Source: a bacterium | GTDB lineage: Bacteria; Actinomycetota; Acidimicrobiia; Acidimicrobiales; Bin134 | Length of the DNA stretch: 64,000 nucleotides | Direction: 5' to 3' | Assembly: GCA_026708015.1 (NCBI GenBank) | Contig: JAPOVT010000028.1 | Span: 1-64,000, forward strand | In this document: positions 17,157-25,738 of the stretch, one piece after another | How the letters are laid out: each line of letters starts with the position of its first letter | Numbering within the stretch: position 1 is the first letter of the stretch | Position numbers and translations under genes: made by a program | The notes under the pieces: generated by a model | Databases searched by the model: none | Told to the model about the DNA's origin: nothing | The model's input: only the letters and a program-made list of their open reading frames with translations

Positions 17157-17858
17157 TCAGCTGCGGCGTTGGCGGGCGACTTCGAAACAGAGGATGGCGG
17201 CGGCTGAGGCGACATTGAGGGATTCCACCGGCTCAGCCATGGGGATGGACACCCAGCGGTCAATGGCAGCAGCTTGATCGAGGCCGTGGGTTTCGTTGCC
17301 CACCACCAGGGTGAGGGGGCCGGCGAGGTCAGCTTCGTCGCATGGTTCGCCCTGATGGGGATGGGCGCCGATGCGCTCCCCCACCGATGATTCCTCGGCC
17401 AATGGAATCTGAAACAGAGCGCCGGCCGACGCCCGAACGGTTTTGGGATTCCAGGGATCCACCGATCCGGGGCTGAACACCACCGCTTGGGCCCCGGCAG
17501 CCACTGCACTGCGGACGATGGTTCCCGCGTTGCCCGGATCGGCCACCCCGGCCAGCTCAACAACGAAGTCTCCATCAGCCAAAGGCGCCGGCTCGGGAAT
17601 GCGGGCGGTGGCCATGACTCCCTGGGGTGTGACCACTGAGCCAACCTTGGCCAGCACACCGTCGCCTACCGTCCAGGTGGGGGCGCCCACTGAGACTCCC
17701 AGGTCGGCCCACAGGTCGATCACCGGCTCGACGAACACGTCCACGATCTCCACATCAGCGGCCAGCGCCTCGATCAGCAGCCGCGGACCGTCGATTGCAA
17801 ACTTGCCGGCCTCGGTGCGCTCTCGACGGCGGTTCACCAAGCGGCGCAGCTCAGTCAC
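17157..17858 (-). CDS. SpoU/TrmH-family RNA 2'-O-methyltransferase
   Basis: 233 residues. N-terminal substrate-binding part (1-85) and SPOUT knot domain (about 90-230) with the three SpoU motifs: N-A-G-T-I-V-R-S-A (motif 1), V-V-G-N-E-T-H-G (motif 2) and I-P-M-A-E-P-V-E-S-L-N-V-A-S-A (motif 3), which binds S-adenosylmethionine. It sits 41 nt downstream of rplT, a usual place for this gene in actinobacteria. Target nucleotide (rRNA or tRNA) cannot be read from sequence. GTG start. Confidence 0.9.
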   Translation of the reverse strand: MTELRRLVNRRRERTEAGKFAIDGPRLLIEALAADVEIVDVFVEPVIDLWADLGVSVGAPTWTVGDGVLAKVGSVVTPQGVMATARIPEPAPLADGDFVVELAGVADPGNAGTIVRSAVAAGAQAVVFSPGSVDPWNPKTVRASAGALFQIPLAEESSVGERIGAHPHQGEPCDEADLAGPLTLVVGNETHGLDQAAAIDRWVSIPMAEPVESLNVASAAAILCFEVARQRRS

Positions 17859-17899
17859 CCGAGGATTTCGGGCACTGAGTGGGGTGTTCGGGGGCAGTG

Positions 17900-18283
17900 C
17901 TACCCCACCGAGGCAGACTCTTGCTCCGCCTCGGACGCAGCCTTGGCCACCTCGACCAACGCAGTGAAAGCCGCCGGATCATTCACAGCCATTTCCGCCA
18001 GGATCTTGCGGTCCACTTCGACTTCGGCCAACTTCAATCCGTTGATAAACCGGCTGTAGTTGGTGCCGTTCTGGCGGCAGGCGGCGTTGATGCGCTGGAT
18101 CCACAGGCGGCGGAATTCGCCCTTGCGGGCCCGGCGGTCCCGGAAGGCGTACTGGCCGCTGTGCATCAGCTGCTCATTGGCACCTCGGAACGTGCGGCTC
18201 TTGTTGCCGTAATACCCCTTGGCCCGCTTCACCACCGCCCGGCGGCGCTTGCGGGCGGTGACGGCGCGCTTGACTCTGGCCAT
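17900..18283 (-). CDS. rplT: 50S ribosomal protein L20
   Basis: 127 residues with the invariant L20 start [15 protein letters not shown] and [11 protein letters not shown], the central [12 protein letters not shown], and Y-S-R-F-I-N-G-L. It binds 23S rRNA early in large-subunit assembly. A short acidic C-terminal tail extends slightly beyond the family norm of about 118 residues. Third gene of the infC-rpmI-rplT operon. Confidence 0.97.
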   Translation of the reverse strand: MARVKRAVTARKRRRAVVKRAKGYYGNKSRTFRGANEQLMHSGQYAFRDRRARKGEFRRLWIQRINAACRQNGTNYSRFINGLKLAEVEVDRKILAEMAVNDPAAFTALVEVAKAASEAEQESASVG

Positions 18284-18323
18284 CGTGTGACTCTCCTTGA
18301 ACTCGTGCTCGTGCTATCAGGCC

Positions 18324-18518
18324 CTACAAGCCCAGCTGGCGCTTGACCGCCGGGGCGTCGGCAGACGACACCTGAGCGGGGCCGCGCAGCTGGCGCTTGC
18401 GCTTGGGCGACTTCTTCTCGAGGATGTGGTTCTTGTAGGCGCTGCGGCGGCGGATCTTGCCGGTGCCAGTGGTCTTGAACCGCTTGGCCGCGCCTCGGTG
18501 GGTTTTCATCTTGGGCAT
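18324..18518 (-). CDS. rpmI: 50S ribosomal protein L35
   Basis: 64 residues, the normal L35 length, with [14 protein letters not shown] and the basic [15 protein letters not shown] segment. Lies between infC and rplT in the canonical order. Confidence 0.97.
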   Translation of the reverse strand: MPKMKTHRGAAKRFKTTGTGKIRRRSAYKNHILEKKSPKRKRQLRGPAQVSSADAPAVKRQLGL

Positions 18519-18572
18519 AGCTGTTATCTGCGCTTTAGAGAGTTATAGATCGTATTGATCTAGTGGTTTGAT

Positions 18573-19166
18573 CTATTGGACAGTGTCGGTTGCCGCCGCC
18601 TCTTCGGCTGCTTGGCTGGCCGCCCGGGCGGCCTGTTTACGGGACTGTCTTTTTGCCGGTCCCAGCACCATGACCATGTTGCGACCATCCAGCCTTGGAT
18701 AGACCTCGACCTTGGCCACATCTTCCACCTCGTCGGCGATGTCGTCGAGAATGCGCCTCCCCAATTCGGGATGCTGCACCTCGCGGCCGCGGAACATGAT
18801 CGTAACCTTGACTTTGGAGCCATCTTCCAAAAAGCCCCGCACCTTGCGTGTCTTGGTCTCAAAGTCGCCAGGCCCGATCTTGGGTCGGTACTTCATCTCC
18901 TTGACAATGATGTTGGTGCTGTTTCGTCGAGACTCCTTGGCCCGTTGGGCCGCCTCGTACTTGTACTTGCCGTAGTCCATGATCCGACATACCGGGGGGT
19001 TCGCCTTCTCAGCGACCTCCACCAGGTCCAAGCCGGCATCACGGGCCATGTCCAACGCCTCCGGCAGCAGGGTAATACCTATCTGCTGGCCATCCTCGCC
19101 AACGAGCCGAACCTCTCGTGCTCTGATCCGGTCGTTGATCCGGGGCTCAGCATCTGCCGTAGCTAT
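18573..19166 (-). CDS. infC: translation initiation factor IF-3, non-canonical ATA start inferred
   Basis: 197 residues if started at ATA 19166. The C-terminal domain ([14 protein letters not shown] and K-Y-R-P-K-I) is within the ATG 19055 frame, but the N-terminal domain ([20 protein letters not shown]) is only encoded upstream of it. In that frame a TGA at 19175-19173 leaves no ATG or GTG before 19055, and the one TTG (19061) lies too close to it to restore the domain. ATA 19166 lies four bases after GGTGATC, a seven-base match to the 16S rRNA 3' end, so it is the best start. E. coli infC uses AUU and IF-3 rejects such codons, giving autoregulation; the same logic is inferred here. First gene of the infC-rpmI-rplT operon. 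Confidence 0.88.
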   Translation of the reverse strand: MATADAEPRINDRIRAREVRLVGEDGQQIGITLLPEALDMARDAGLDLVEVAEKANPPVCRIMDYGKYKYEAAQRAKESRRNSTNIIVKEMKYRPKIGPGDFETKTRKVRGFLEDGSKVKVTIMFRGREVQHPELGRRILDDIADEVEDVAKVEVYPRLDGRNMVMVLGPAKRQSRKQAARAASQAAEEAAATDTVQ

Positions 19167-19330
19167 GGCCGATCACCGCTCTGCAATGCGCATAATCCTC
19201 TCTCTCGACTATGGGGGCTGGCACGCTGGGAACTTTTCGATCCCGTTTGCGTGCCGGAGTTGCGGGGTAACAGTATCAGCGTTAGGGCGCAATCACGCCA
19301 GACGAGGCAAAAAGGAGCCGAAGAAAGAAA

Positions 19331-19807
19331 ATGAGCACACTGTGGACTCCCGGCGGCGAGGTGCCGGTTGACGACGGCCGAGAACGGTCGGCAACCCCTC
19401 CGCCGCAGGGCGCATCAGATCAAGTTGAAGACCCGCTGGCCGGGTTGAGCGATGAGGAACGGGCTCAGGCCGAGGAACTGGCCCAGCAGCTGGCCGAGGC
19501 CCGGGAGCAGATCGCCAACACCCCGGCGTCGGTGGTGGTGGGGAACCACGCCATGGGGCTGTATGAGCTGGGAGCCATCCACCTCAGCCAGCAACCGCCC
19601 AACTTGGAAGAGTCCCGATTGGCCATCGACGCCCTGGGTGCGGTGGTGGAGGGGCTGGAGGGACGCCTCGGCGAGCACGAGGCCACCCTCAAAGATGCCC
19701 TTCATCAGATCCGCATGGCGTTCGTGCAGGTGTCCCGGGCGATGGAGGGTGGCGCCGAAGACGCCGAATACTCAGAAGAAGACGATCCGGGGTCTAGCGG
19801 GGAGTAA
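19331..19807 (+). CDS. DUF1844 family protein
   Basis: 158 residues. The middle (about 60-130: V-V-G-N-H-A-M-G-L-Y-E-L-G-A-I-H-L, then E-S-R-L-A-I-D-A-L-G-A-V-V-E-G-L) is the DUF1844 helical domain found next to infC in many actinobacteria; both ends are disordered, Pro/Glu/Ser-rich. A ribosome site AAGGAG lies upstream of the ATG. Function unknown. It is divergent from infC, and its 3' end overlaps the cold-shock-like gene by 14 nt on the other strand. Confidence 0.8.
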   Translation: MSTLWTPGGEVPVDDGRERSATPPPQGASDQVEDPLAGLSDEERAQAEELAQQLAEAREQIANTPASVVVGNHAMGLYELGAIHLSQQPPNLEESRLAIDALGAVVEGLEGRLGEHEATLKDALHQIRMAFVQVSRAMEGGAEDAEYSEEDDPGSSGE

Positions 19808-20018
19808 TTCCTGCCGCTTCCCAAACACCCCGGTGGCCCGCGGCCAATTGGAAGGTCACCGCGACGCCTGCCTCGATAGTGCGGGTCCCGTCGGCAATGG
19901 CGGTGCAATGGAAGGGATAGGCCGTACCGTCTCCCGCGGCGATCGTCCCCCAGCCTGTACCGCTGTCGAAGCTGGCAACGGTGCCGATGAGGGGGATGTT
20001 GCGACCAGCCAAGCTCAA
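19794..20018 (-). CDS. cold-shock-domain-like protein
   Basis: 74 residues. The pattern G-T-V-A-S-F-D-x(3)-G-W-G-T-I and Y-P-F-H-C-T-A-I-A-D-G-x-R-T-I-E-x-G-V-A-V-T-F corresponds to CspA strands 1-4, but the aromatic RNP1/RNP2 residues are only partly kept (F-D, F-H). It would bind RNA or ssDNA weakly if at all. TTG start overlaps the hisG stop (TTGA), so it is translationally coupled to hisG. Confidence 0.7.
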   Translation of the reverse strand: MSLAGRNIPLIGTVASFDSGTGWGTIAAGDGTAYPFHCTAIADGTRTIEAGVAVTFQLAAGHRGVWEAAGITPR

Positions 20019-20890
20019 TGGACGATCTTGGCCAGCGGCAGCTCGATGATGTCGCTAGCCCCGGCGTCTCGCAGATCGGGGATCAACACGTTGATGTCCG
20101 CTTTGGGCACCACCGTCTCCACCGCATAGCCGTGGCCCCCGAACAGCTCGTTGACCGTGGGTGCCTTCATGGACGGCAGTAAGTCGATCACTTTGTCCAG
20201 GCTTTCCGACGGCACGTTCATCTTGACCAGCACCTTGCCCCTGGCTTCCAGCACCCCGCCCAACAGGGTGTGGATCTGCTCCATGGCATGGCGACGCTCA
20301 GGGTGGGCGTAGCTGGCCGGGTTGGCGATCAGCTCGGTGTAGGAAGTGAGGATTGTGTGGATGATCTTGAGGCTGGCCGCCCGCAGCGCCCGCCCGGTCT
20401 CGGTGATCTCCACCACTGCGTCCACAATGTCAGGGGCCTTTGCCTCGGTGGCTCCGTACGACAGGGCGATGTCGGCCTCAATGCCCAGACCGTCGAAGAA
20501 CCGCTTGGTCAAAGCGGGATACTCGCTGGAGATCTTCACCCCCTGGGGCAGATCCCCGACTTCTTCCCACGGCGAGTCGTCGGGCACCGCCAGCACCATG
20601 CGGATCGGCCGAGAGGTGTTCTTGGAATACTGAAGCTGGCCCAAAGAGACCACGTCACTGTCCGTCTCGGTCACCCAGTCGCGCCCGGTGATGCCCAAAT
20701 CGAACAGCCCGTCGGCCACATAGCGGGGAATCTCCTGGGGCCGCAGGATGCGGACTTGATCGATGCGGGGGTCGTTGATCGTCGCCTTGTAGGCCACGTC
20801 CGAACTGCGGTTCACCGGGATGTCGGCGGCGTCGAAGAGCTCCAAGGTCGCCTTTTCCAACGATCCCTTGGGCAAAACCAACGAGAGCAT
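20015..20890 (-). CDS. hisG: ATP phosphoribosyltransferase, long form
   Basis: 291 residues. First enzyme of histidine synthesis: ATP + PRPP to phosphoribosyl-ATP. N-terminal L-P-K-G-S-L (residues 6-11), D-L-G-I-T-G-R-D-W, and the PRPP-loop region K-A-P-D-I-V-D-A-V-V-E-I-T-E-T-G are present. The last 75 residues (about 215-291) form the HisG_C regulatory domain, so it is the hexameric, histidine-inhibited form that needs no HisZ. ATG start at 20890. Other his genes are not in the window. Confidence 0.95.
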   Translation of the reverse strand: MLSLVLPKGSLEKATLELFDAADIPVNRSSDVAYKATINDPRIDQVRILRPQEIPRYVADGLFDLGITGRDWVTETDSDVVSLGQLQYSKNTSRPIRMVLAVPDDSPWEEVGDLPQGVKISSEYPALTKRFFDGLGIEADIALSYGATEAKAPDIVDAVVEITETGRALRAASLKIIHTILTSYTELIANPASYAHPERRHAMEQIHTLLGGVLEARGKVLVKMNVPSESLDKVIDLLPSMKAPTVNELFGGHGYAVETVVPKADINVLIPDLRDAGASDIIELPLAKIVH

Positions 20891-20914
20891 GACTCCAACG
20901 CTACCGGTCGCCGA

Positions 20915-21004
20915 CCGCCGGTCTGCGATTAATACCGGCTATTCGGGACGAAGGTCGATCCGCCGGTCTGCGATCAATACCGGCTATTCGGGACGAAGGT
21001 CGAT
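20915..21004. repeat. 45-bp tandem duplication covering the ribD 3' end
   Basis: Bases 20915-20959 and 20960-21004 are the same 45-bp unit with one mismatch (T at the GATTAAT of copy one, C in copy two). Copy two contains the ribD stop codon and its last residues (I-D-L-R-P-E); copy one repeats that coding end in the ribD-hisG gap. A recent slippage or unequal-crossover event. Confidence 0.85.
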
Positions 21005-21997
21005 CCGCAGGTCGGGGCCAAGCCGGGTGACCGTAGTGATCTCGCCTCGCCACAGCTCATCGATGGTGGGAACCCCTGGACCCGCCATCATGGGACGGCC
21101 GTCGCCGCCGCCGAACAGGGCGGGGGCCAGATACACGGCGTAGTGGTCAACCAAGCCGGCCCGATGGAAGGCAGCCGCGGTCGCTGCGCCCCCCTCGACC
21201 AGGAGCTGGATCACTCCCCGCTCCCCCAACTCCCCCAGCACCTGCTCCAGCGGCCCGTCCATCTCCAGAGCGGGATGGACCCGAGCATCGGGCGGGGCGG
21301 TGCCCAACACCACCCGCAACGGTTGGCTGGTACGGGGAGGGACCCCAGAGGGCGGCTGCCAGTCGCGCACCGTCAAGGCAGGATCGTCGGCCCGGACGGT
21401 GCCCGCTCCCACCAGCACCGCGTTGCTCTCGGCCCGGAGCCGGTGTACATCGGCCCGGGCTTCGGGACCGGTGATCCAGCGGCTGGTGGCATCGGGGGCG
21501 GCAATGCGGCCGTCCAGGGTGGCGGCCAGCTTCAGCACCACCCAGGGAAGCCCGGTGCGGCGGTGTTTCAGATACGGCGCCAGCAGATCGGCGGCCTCGG
21601 CTCCCCGCACGCCCACCTCGACCAATATCCCCGCCTCTCGGAGCGCAGCGATGCCCCGGCCCGACACCGCAGGATCGGGATCCTGAACGGCCACCACCAC
21701 CCGGGCCACCCCTGCGGCGACAATGGCCTCGGTACACGGACCGGTACGACCCTGGTGGTCGCACGGCTCCAACGTGGTGTAGAGGTCGGCACCCCGGGCT
21801 AACGGACCAGCGGCCTCCAGGGCGTTGATCTCGGCGTGATTGCCACCGGGCGGTGATGTGGCCCCCAGGTACTGATCCTCGCCGGTGTCGACCACACAGC
21901 CCACCCACGGATTGGGAGAAGTGACCAGCCGACAGGAGCGGGCCGCCTCCAAGGCCAGATCCATCATCTGGGCTTGTTGATGCTGTCTGGATGTCAA
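20984..21997 (-). CDS. ribD: bifunctional diaminohydroxyphosphoribosylaminopyrimidine deaminase / reductase
   Basis: 337 residues. Deaminase domain (about 10-150) with zinc motif H-A-E (His and catalytic Glu, about 54-56) and T-L-E-P-C-D-H-Q-G-R-T-G-P-C; reductase domain (about 155-335) with T-L-D-G-R-I-A, S-N-A-V-L-V-G-A-G-T-V-R-A-D-D-P and L-V-E-G-G-A. Catalyses steps two and three of riboflavin synthesis. TTG start at 21997 overlaps the mog stop (TTGA); an ATG at 21967 is an alternative that leaves the domain intact. No FMN riboswitch precedes it. Other rib genes are absent. Confidence 0.93.
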   Translation of the reverse strand: MTSRQHQQAQMMDLALEAARSCRLVTSPNPWVGCVVDTGEDQYLGATSPPGGNHAEINALEAAGPLARGADLYTTLEPCDHQGRTGPCTEAIVAAGVARVVVAVQDPDPAVSGRGIAALREAGILVEVGVRGAEAADLLAPYLKHRRTGLPWVVLKLAATLDGRIAAPDATSRWITGPEARADVHRLRAESNAVLVGAGTVRADDPALTVRDWQPPSGVPPRTSQPLRVVLGTAPPDARVHPALEMDGPLEQVLGELGERGVIQLLVEGGAATAAAFHRAGLVDHYAVYLAPALFGGGDGRPMMAGPGVPTIDELWRGEITTVTRLGPDLRIDLRPE

Positions 21998-22482
21998 TGC
22001 TCGGTGGGCTGGTCAGCCAGCAGGCGCAAGGCGTGGGGAACCACGTCGAGCACCGCCTCCAAGCACTCCACTGAGCCTTTGGGCGAGCCGGGCAAGTTCA
22101 CGATCAGCGCCGTGCCCTTAGTGCCGGCGATGGCCCGGGACAAGCGCCCGAACGGGCTCACCAGCCGGGATGCTTCGGCCAAGCCGTCAGCCCGGCGCTC
22201 CAACACGGCGGCGGTGCCCTCAGGAGTGAGATCACGAGGGCCGAATCCAGTCCCCCCAGTGGTGACGACGAGACCGGCGAATCCGTTGGACATGTCCAAC
22301 AGGGCATCGCGCACCGATTCGACGCCGTCCTCAACGGCCCTGCGGTCGGCGATGTCGTAGCCCTCGCCAGTGAGCATCTCCACCAAGGCATCGCCCGAGC
22401 CGTCTTGGCGGGTGCCGGCAATCACGCCGTCCGACACAGTCAGTACTTTGGCGGCCAGACCCGCCGTTTCAAGATCAGCCAT
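21994..22482 (-). CDS. MogA/MoaB family molybdenum cofactor protein
   Basis: 162 residues. Contains the signature T-T-G-G-T-G-F-G-P-R-D-L-T-P-E (about residues 75-89) that binds molybdopterin, S-D-G near the N-terminus and L-P-G-S-P-K-G near 130. MogA adenylylates molybdopterin before MoeA inserts molybdate; MoaB-type paralogues cannot be told apart reliably. Translationally coupled to ribD, an unusual partnership. Confidence 0.9.
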   Translation of the reverse strand: MADLETAGLAAKVLTVSDGVIAGTRQDGSGDALVEMLTGEGYDIADRRAVEDGVESVRDALLDMSNGFAGLVVTTGGTGFGPRDLTPEGTAAVLERRADGLAEASRLVSPFGRLSRAIAGTKGTALIVNLPGSPKGSVECLEAVLDVVPHALRLLADQPTEH

Positions 22483-22493
22483 TGCCGGTCACA

Positions 22494-23630
22494 CTACCCA
22501 CCGGAGGTCTTGTATATGACAGCAAACATGCCGTCGGTTCTGTGGTCTTGGGGGAGAACGAGGGCGCCGCGACCGTGGGATCGCCAGCGGGAATCGGTTA
22601 TGGGAACTATGGCGGCATCGGGGTGCTCTTGGGCCACAAATTCGTCAATGGCCACCGTCTCAGGCCTGGTCATGGTGCAGACGCTGTATATCACCGCTCC
22701 CCCTGGGCGGATCAGGCCGAACGCGGCTCCAACCAACTCGGCCTGGAGGCGGGCCAGCTCCTCCACATCATCGGGTTCTACTCGCCAACGGGCGTCGGCC
22801 CGCCGCCCCAGCACGCCCAGACCCGAACAGGGGGCGTCAACCAGCACTCGGTCGAAAGTCCCGGGGTGAAACGGCGACCGGAGGCCGTTGGCGGCCACCG
22901 CTCCCGCCAGGGAGACACCGGTCTTGGCGGCATTGTCCGCCACCAGGGAGGCTCGATGCCTCCGACTATCAGCCGCCACCACGGTCGCATCACTCCCAGC
23001 CAATGCGGTGGCCTTGCCACCGGGGCCGGCGCACATGTCCAGCACCCGCTCTCCCGGCTGGGGGTCGACCAACTCCGCCACCCATTGCGACGCTCGATCC
23101 TGGACATAGCCGTCGGGCCGGGTGGACACCACCGCCGGGCGGTTCATCTGCTCCAAGGCAGCGTGGGCATCGTCAGCCCCGAGATCATGCTCCAGCCGGG
23201 CCACCATCCAATCCGGATAGCTGAGCCTGACCGCCTCAGTGGGCCAGGCTGGCTCTAGCTCACCCACCCGGCGCAAGACGGCGTTGACGAATCCCCGTTG
23301 GCGTCTAGGGGCAGCTTCAACGGTTTCGCTCACCGCGGCATAGGCCGGGGTGTCCAACATGTGCATCTGATAGGCCCCGACTCGCAGCAGATTTCGGGTG
23401 GCGAGATCAGGCGGCTCCGACACGAAGGCGTCGATGAGGTGGTCCAAGGCCCGACGCATGCGGGTCACCCCGTAGACCAGCTCGGTTATCAGCCCGGCGT
23501 CGCGTTCGGGCAGCTTGGCTGAGGCCAATACCAAATTGGCAAAGGCCCCGTCGCCCTCGATCCGGTCGAGGAGCTGGGCGGCGACGGCTCGGGAGTTCCC
23601 CGTCGCCCCACCCGGCCGGGAACGGCTCAC
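22494..23630 (-). CDS. rsmB: 16S rRNA (cytosine-C5)-methyltransferase, RsmB type
   Basis: 378 residues. N-terminal NusB-like RNA-binding domain (about 12-130), C-terminal class I methyltransferase (about 150-375) with S-adenosylmethionine motif L-D-M-C-A-G-P-G-G-K-A (about 197-207) and both catalytic cysteines: D-A-P-C-S-G-L-G (motif IV) and Y-S-V-C-T-M (motif VI). GTG start overlaps the fmt stop in a GTGA junction. Part of the classic def-fmt-rsmB operon. Confidence 0.94.
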   Translation of the reverse strand: MSRSRPGGATGNSRAVAAQLLDRIEGDGAFANLVLASAKLPERDAGLITELVYGVTRMRRALDHLIDAFVSEPPDLATRNLLRVGAYQMHMLDTPAYAAVSETVEAAPRRQRGFVNAVLRRVGELEPAWPTEAVRLSYPDWMVARLEHDLGADDAHAALEQMNRPAVVSTRPDGYVQDRASQWVAELVDPQPGERVLDMCAGPGGKATALAGSDATVVAADSRRHRASLVADNAAKTGVSLAGAVAANGLRSPFHPGTFDRVLVDAPCSGLGVLGRRADARWRVEPDDVEELARLQAELVGAAFGLIRPGGAVIYSVCTMTRPETVAIDEFVAQEHPDAAIVPITDSRWRSHGRGALVLPQDHRTDGMFAVIYKTSGG

Positions 23631-24508
23631 GATCCGAGCCGGTCGCCCGGCGTCGGGCGAGCACCCCGGAGCCAGTCTTCGGCGGGTTGGCGCGACTTGC
23701 CCTCGGCCTGAACCTCCACCAGGCGGAGTTGCCCGTCGCCAGTGCCTACGACAGGTCCGTCGAGCTCCCCGGACGATTGGGAACCGTCGACTGGGTCAGC
23801 CGACCAGATCTTCAGGGTCTTGCCCTTCCACGTCGTCCACGCCCCGCCCACCCGGACTTGGCGATGCAAGAACTCCGCCGAACTCGCCCAGTCGAGGCGA
23901 AGCTCTTCGCGGGTGATCTTGGCGGCGTAGACCGGCTCTCCCTGCTGAGGTTCCGGAGTGCCCAGGCCATCTTGTAGGGCGCTGACCAGCATCGGAACCG
24001 CGGCCTCCACCAAATCAGCCCGCAACGACGCCGCGGTGGCCTCGGGGGCGATGGGTACTTCTACCCTGCGATAGACCCGGCCGGTGTCGAGCCCCTCGGC
24101 CACCTCCATCAAACACACCCCGGTGGTCTGGTCGCCGGCCAGGATGGCCCGCTCCACCGGGGCCGCCCCCCGCCAGCGGGGCAACAGCGAGAAGTGAATG
24201 TTGACCATGGCCAACCGATCCAGAACATGGGGCTTGATGATCTGGCCGAAGGCCACCACCACCCCCAGATCGGCGTCGGCGTCCAACACATCGTCCACTT
24301 CAGACGACATCGGAATACCCAGGTTCAAAGCCGCGGCCTTCACCGGGCTGGGCGAGGGGTCGGCTCGCCGCCCTCGGCGCTTGTCGGGCCGGGTCACCGC
24401 CAAGGCCACATCGAATCCGGCCTCATCCAGTGCCTCCAAGAACGGCACCGACTCCTCAGGAGTGCCGAGGTAAACGAGCCGGCGAATGTCCGCCGGCGGG
24501 TCGATCAC
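23627..24508 (-). CDS. fmt: methionyl-tRNA formyltransferase
   Basis: 293 residues. V-Y-L-G-T-P-E opening, then N-I-H-F-S-L-L-P-R-W-R-G-A-A-P-V (N, H and the SLLP loop of the 10-formyl-THF transfer site), G-V-C-L-M-E-V-A-E-G-L-D-T-G, and the small C-terminal OB-like domain (about 200-290). Formylates initiator Met-tRNA. GTG start overlaps the def stop (GTGA). Confidence 0.95.
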   Translation of the reverse strand: MIDPPADIRRLVYLGTPEESVPFLEALDEAGFDVALAVTRPDKRRGRRADPSPSPVKAAALNLGIPMSSEVDDVLDADADLGVVVAFGQIIKPHVLDRLAMVNIHFSLLPRWRGAAPVERAILAGDQTTGVCLMEVAEGLDTGRVYRRVEVPIAPEATAASLRADLVEAAVPMLVSALQDGLGTPEPQQGEPVYAAKITREELRLDWASSAEFLHRQVRVGGAWTTWKGKTLKIWSADPVDGSQSSGELDGPVVGTGDGQLRLVEVQAEGKSRQPAEDWLRGARPTPGDRLGS

Positions 24509-25038
24509 GGCAGCGACAGCCCGTCGCCACTAGCGGGGGGACTACTCGCCCCGCCCATCGCACGCTGGCGTAGGATGCGCTTGGCCTCCCGGCGCTGATC
24601 CTCGTCCAGGTAGTCGAGCAGCATCTTGCCCGCTAAGTGGTCAAGCTCGTGCTGAAACAGCCGAGCCTCAAGGTCCTCGGCCTCAAGGCTGACCTCGTTG
24701 CCGTCCAAGTCATAGCCCTTCAAGTGGATGCTGCGGGGGCGGACAATCTCCCACGACAACTCGGGCACCGACAGGCAGCCCTCGTTGTAGGACCACTCCC
24801 CGTCGCTCTCGATGATCTCGGGGTTGACCAGCACACCGGGCCCCTCGCCGAAGTCGTACACGAAGAACCGCTGCGACACCCCCACCTGCGGAGCAGCCAA
24901 GCCGATGCCGGGGGCCTCGTACATAGCGGTGAGCATCTCCTGGCAAAGATCGGCCATGGTGCCGTCGATGTCGGCCACATCTTCGGCCACGCGCCGCAAT
25001 ACCGGGTCGCCATACACCCGTATCCGCAGTGGGGCCAT
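24505..25038 (-). CDS. def: peptide deformylase
   Basis: 177 residues with all three PDF motifs: G-I-G-L-A-A-P-Q-V-G (about 42-51), E-G-C-L-S-V-P (about 90-96, zinc/iron Cys) and Q-H-E-L-D-H-L (about 132-138, two metal His and catalytic Glu). Removes the N-formyl group from new proteins. It leads the def-fmt-rsmB operon and is divergent from the methyltransferase gene at 25061. Confidence 0.96.
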   Translation of the reverse strand: MAPLRIRVYGDPVLRRVAEDVADIDGTMADLCQEMLTAMYEAPGIGLAAPQVGVSQRFFVYDFGEGPGVLVNPEIIESDGEWSYNEGCLSVPELSWEIVRPRSIHLKGYDLDGNEVSLEAEDLEARLFQHELDHLAGKMLLDYLDEDQRREAKRILRQRAMGGASSPPASGDGLSLP

Positions 25039-25060
25039 CGTTTCAGGTTACCGTCAAACC

Positions 25061-25663
25061 GTGGGCGACTCGCATTACTTCAGCGCCTCACCGGGCGGAA
25101 AGCGGCGGCCGGGAACCGTCGGTTTGCGGGTGGGCGATCTGGATGTGGAACTGGCCACCGACCGGGGGGTGTTCTCCCCCGATGAGCTGGACTTCGGCAC
25201 TCGATATCTGCTGGACGAAGCGCCCCGACCGCCCCAAGACGGCTCATTGCTCGACCTGGGCTGCGGCTACGGCCCTATCGCGGTGGCGCTGGGCCAGTGG
25301 GCGCCCCAGGCCCCGCTGTGGGCCGTTGATGTGAACCCCCGGGCCTTGGAGCTGTGCCGGGCCAACCTCGACCGCCACAACCGACCCGACGCCACGGTGT
25401 GCCAACCCGACGAAGTGCCCTCCGATGTGCGCTTTGCCGCCATCTACTCCAACCCGCCCATCCGCATCGGCAAAGCCGCCCTCCACGAGGTGCTGGCGAC
25501 TTGGCTGGGCCGGCTGGCCCCCGACGGCCGGGCCTACCTGGTGGTGAACAAGAACCTGGGCTCCGATTCTCTGGCCCGCTGGCTCAACCAACAGGGCTGG
25601 CCCACCACCCGGCTCAGCTCCCGCCGCGGCTACCGAATCTTGGAGATTCGACCACAGAGCTGA
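25061..25663 (+). CDS. RsmC/RlmG-like class I methyltransferase
   Basis: 200 residues from GTG 25061. S-adenosylmethionine motif L-L-D-L-G-C-G-Y-G-P-I (about 66-76), acidic loop A-V-D-V-N-P-R, and Y-S-N-P-P-I-R-I-G at the catalytic position, where N6/N2-guanine or adenine methylases have N-P-P-[FYH]; the C-terminal V-V-N-K-N-L-G is also typical of RsmC-like MTS-domain enzymes. Target likely a base in rRNA. The frame extends upstream to 24812 but that part is antisense to def. Confidence 0.8.
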   Translation: MGDSHYFSASPGGKRRPGTVGLRVGDLDVELATDRGVFSPDELDFGTRYLLDEAPRPPQDGSLLDLGCGYGPIAVALGQWAPQAPLWAVDVNPRALELCRANLDRHNRPDATVCQPDEVPSDVRFAAIYSNPPIRIGKAALHEVLATWLGRLAPDGRAYLVVNKNLGSDSLARWLNQQGWPTTRLSSRRGYRILEIRPQS

Positions 25664-25738
25664 GGCACATTGTCATATTTCGGGGCTACAATGAGAGGGC
25701 TTCCCCCGAAGCACAACCAGCGCGAAAGACAGACAAAC

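Noticed and set aside
21998..22500. FMN riboswitch before ribD or SAM riboswitch before metK
   Set aside because: Both genes overlap the upstream coding sequence, leaving no leader for an aptamer.
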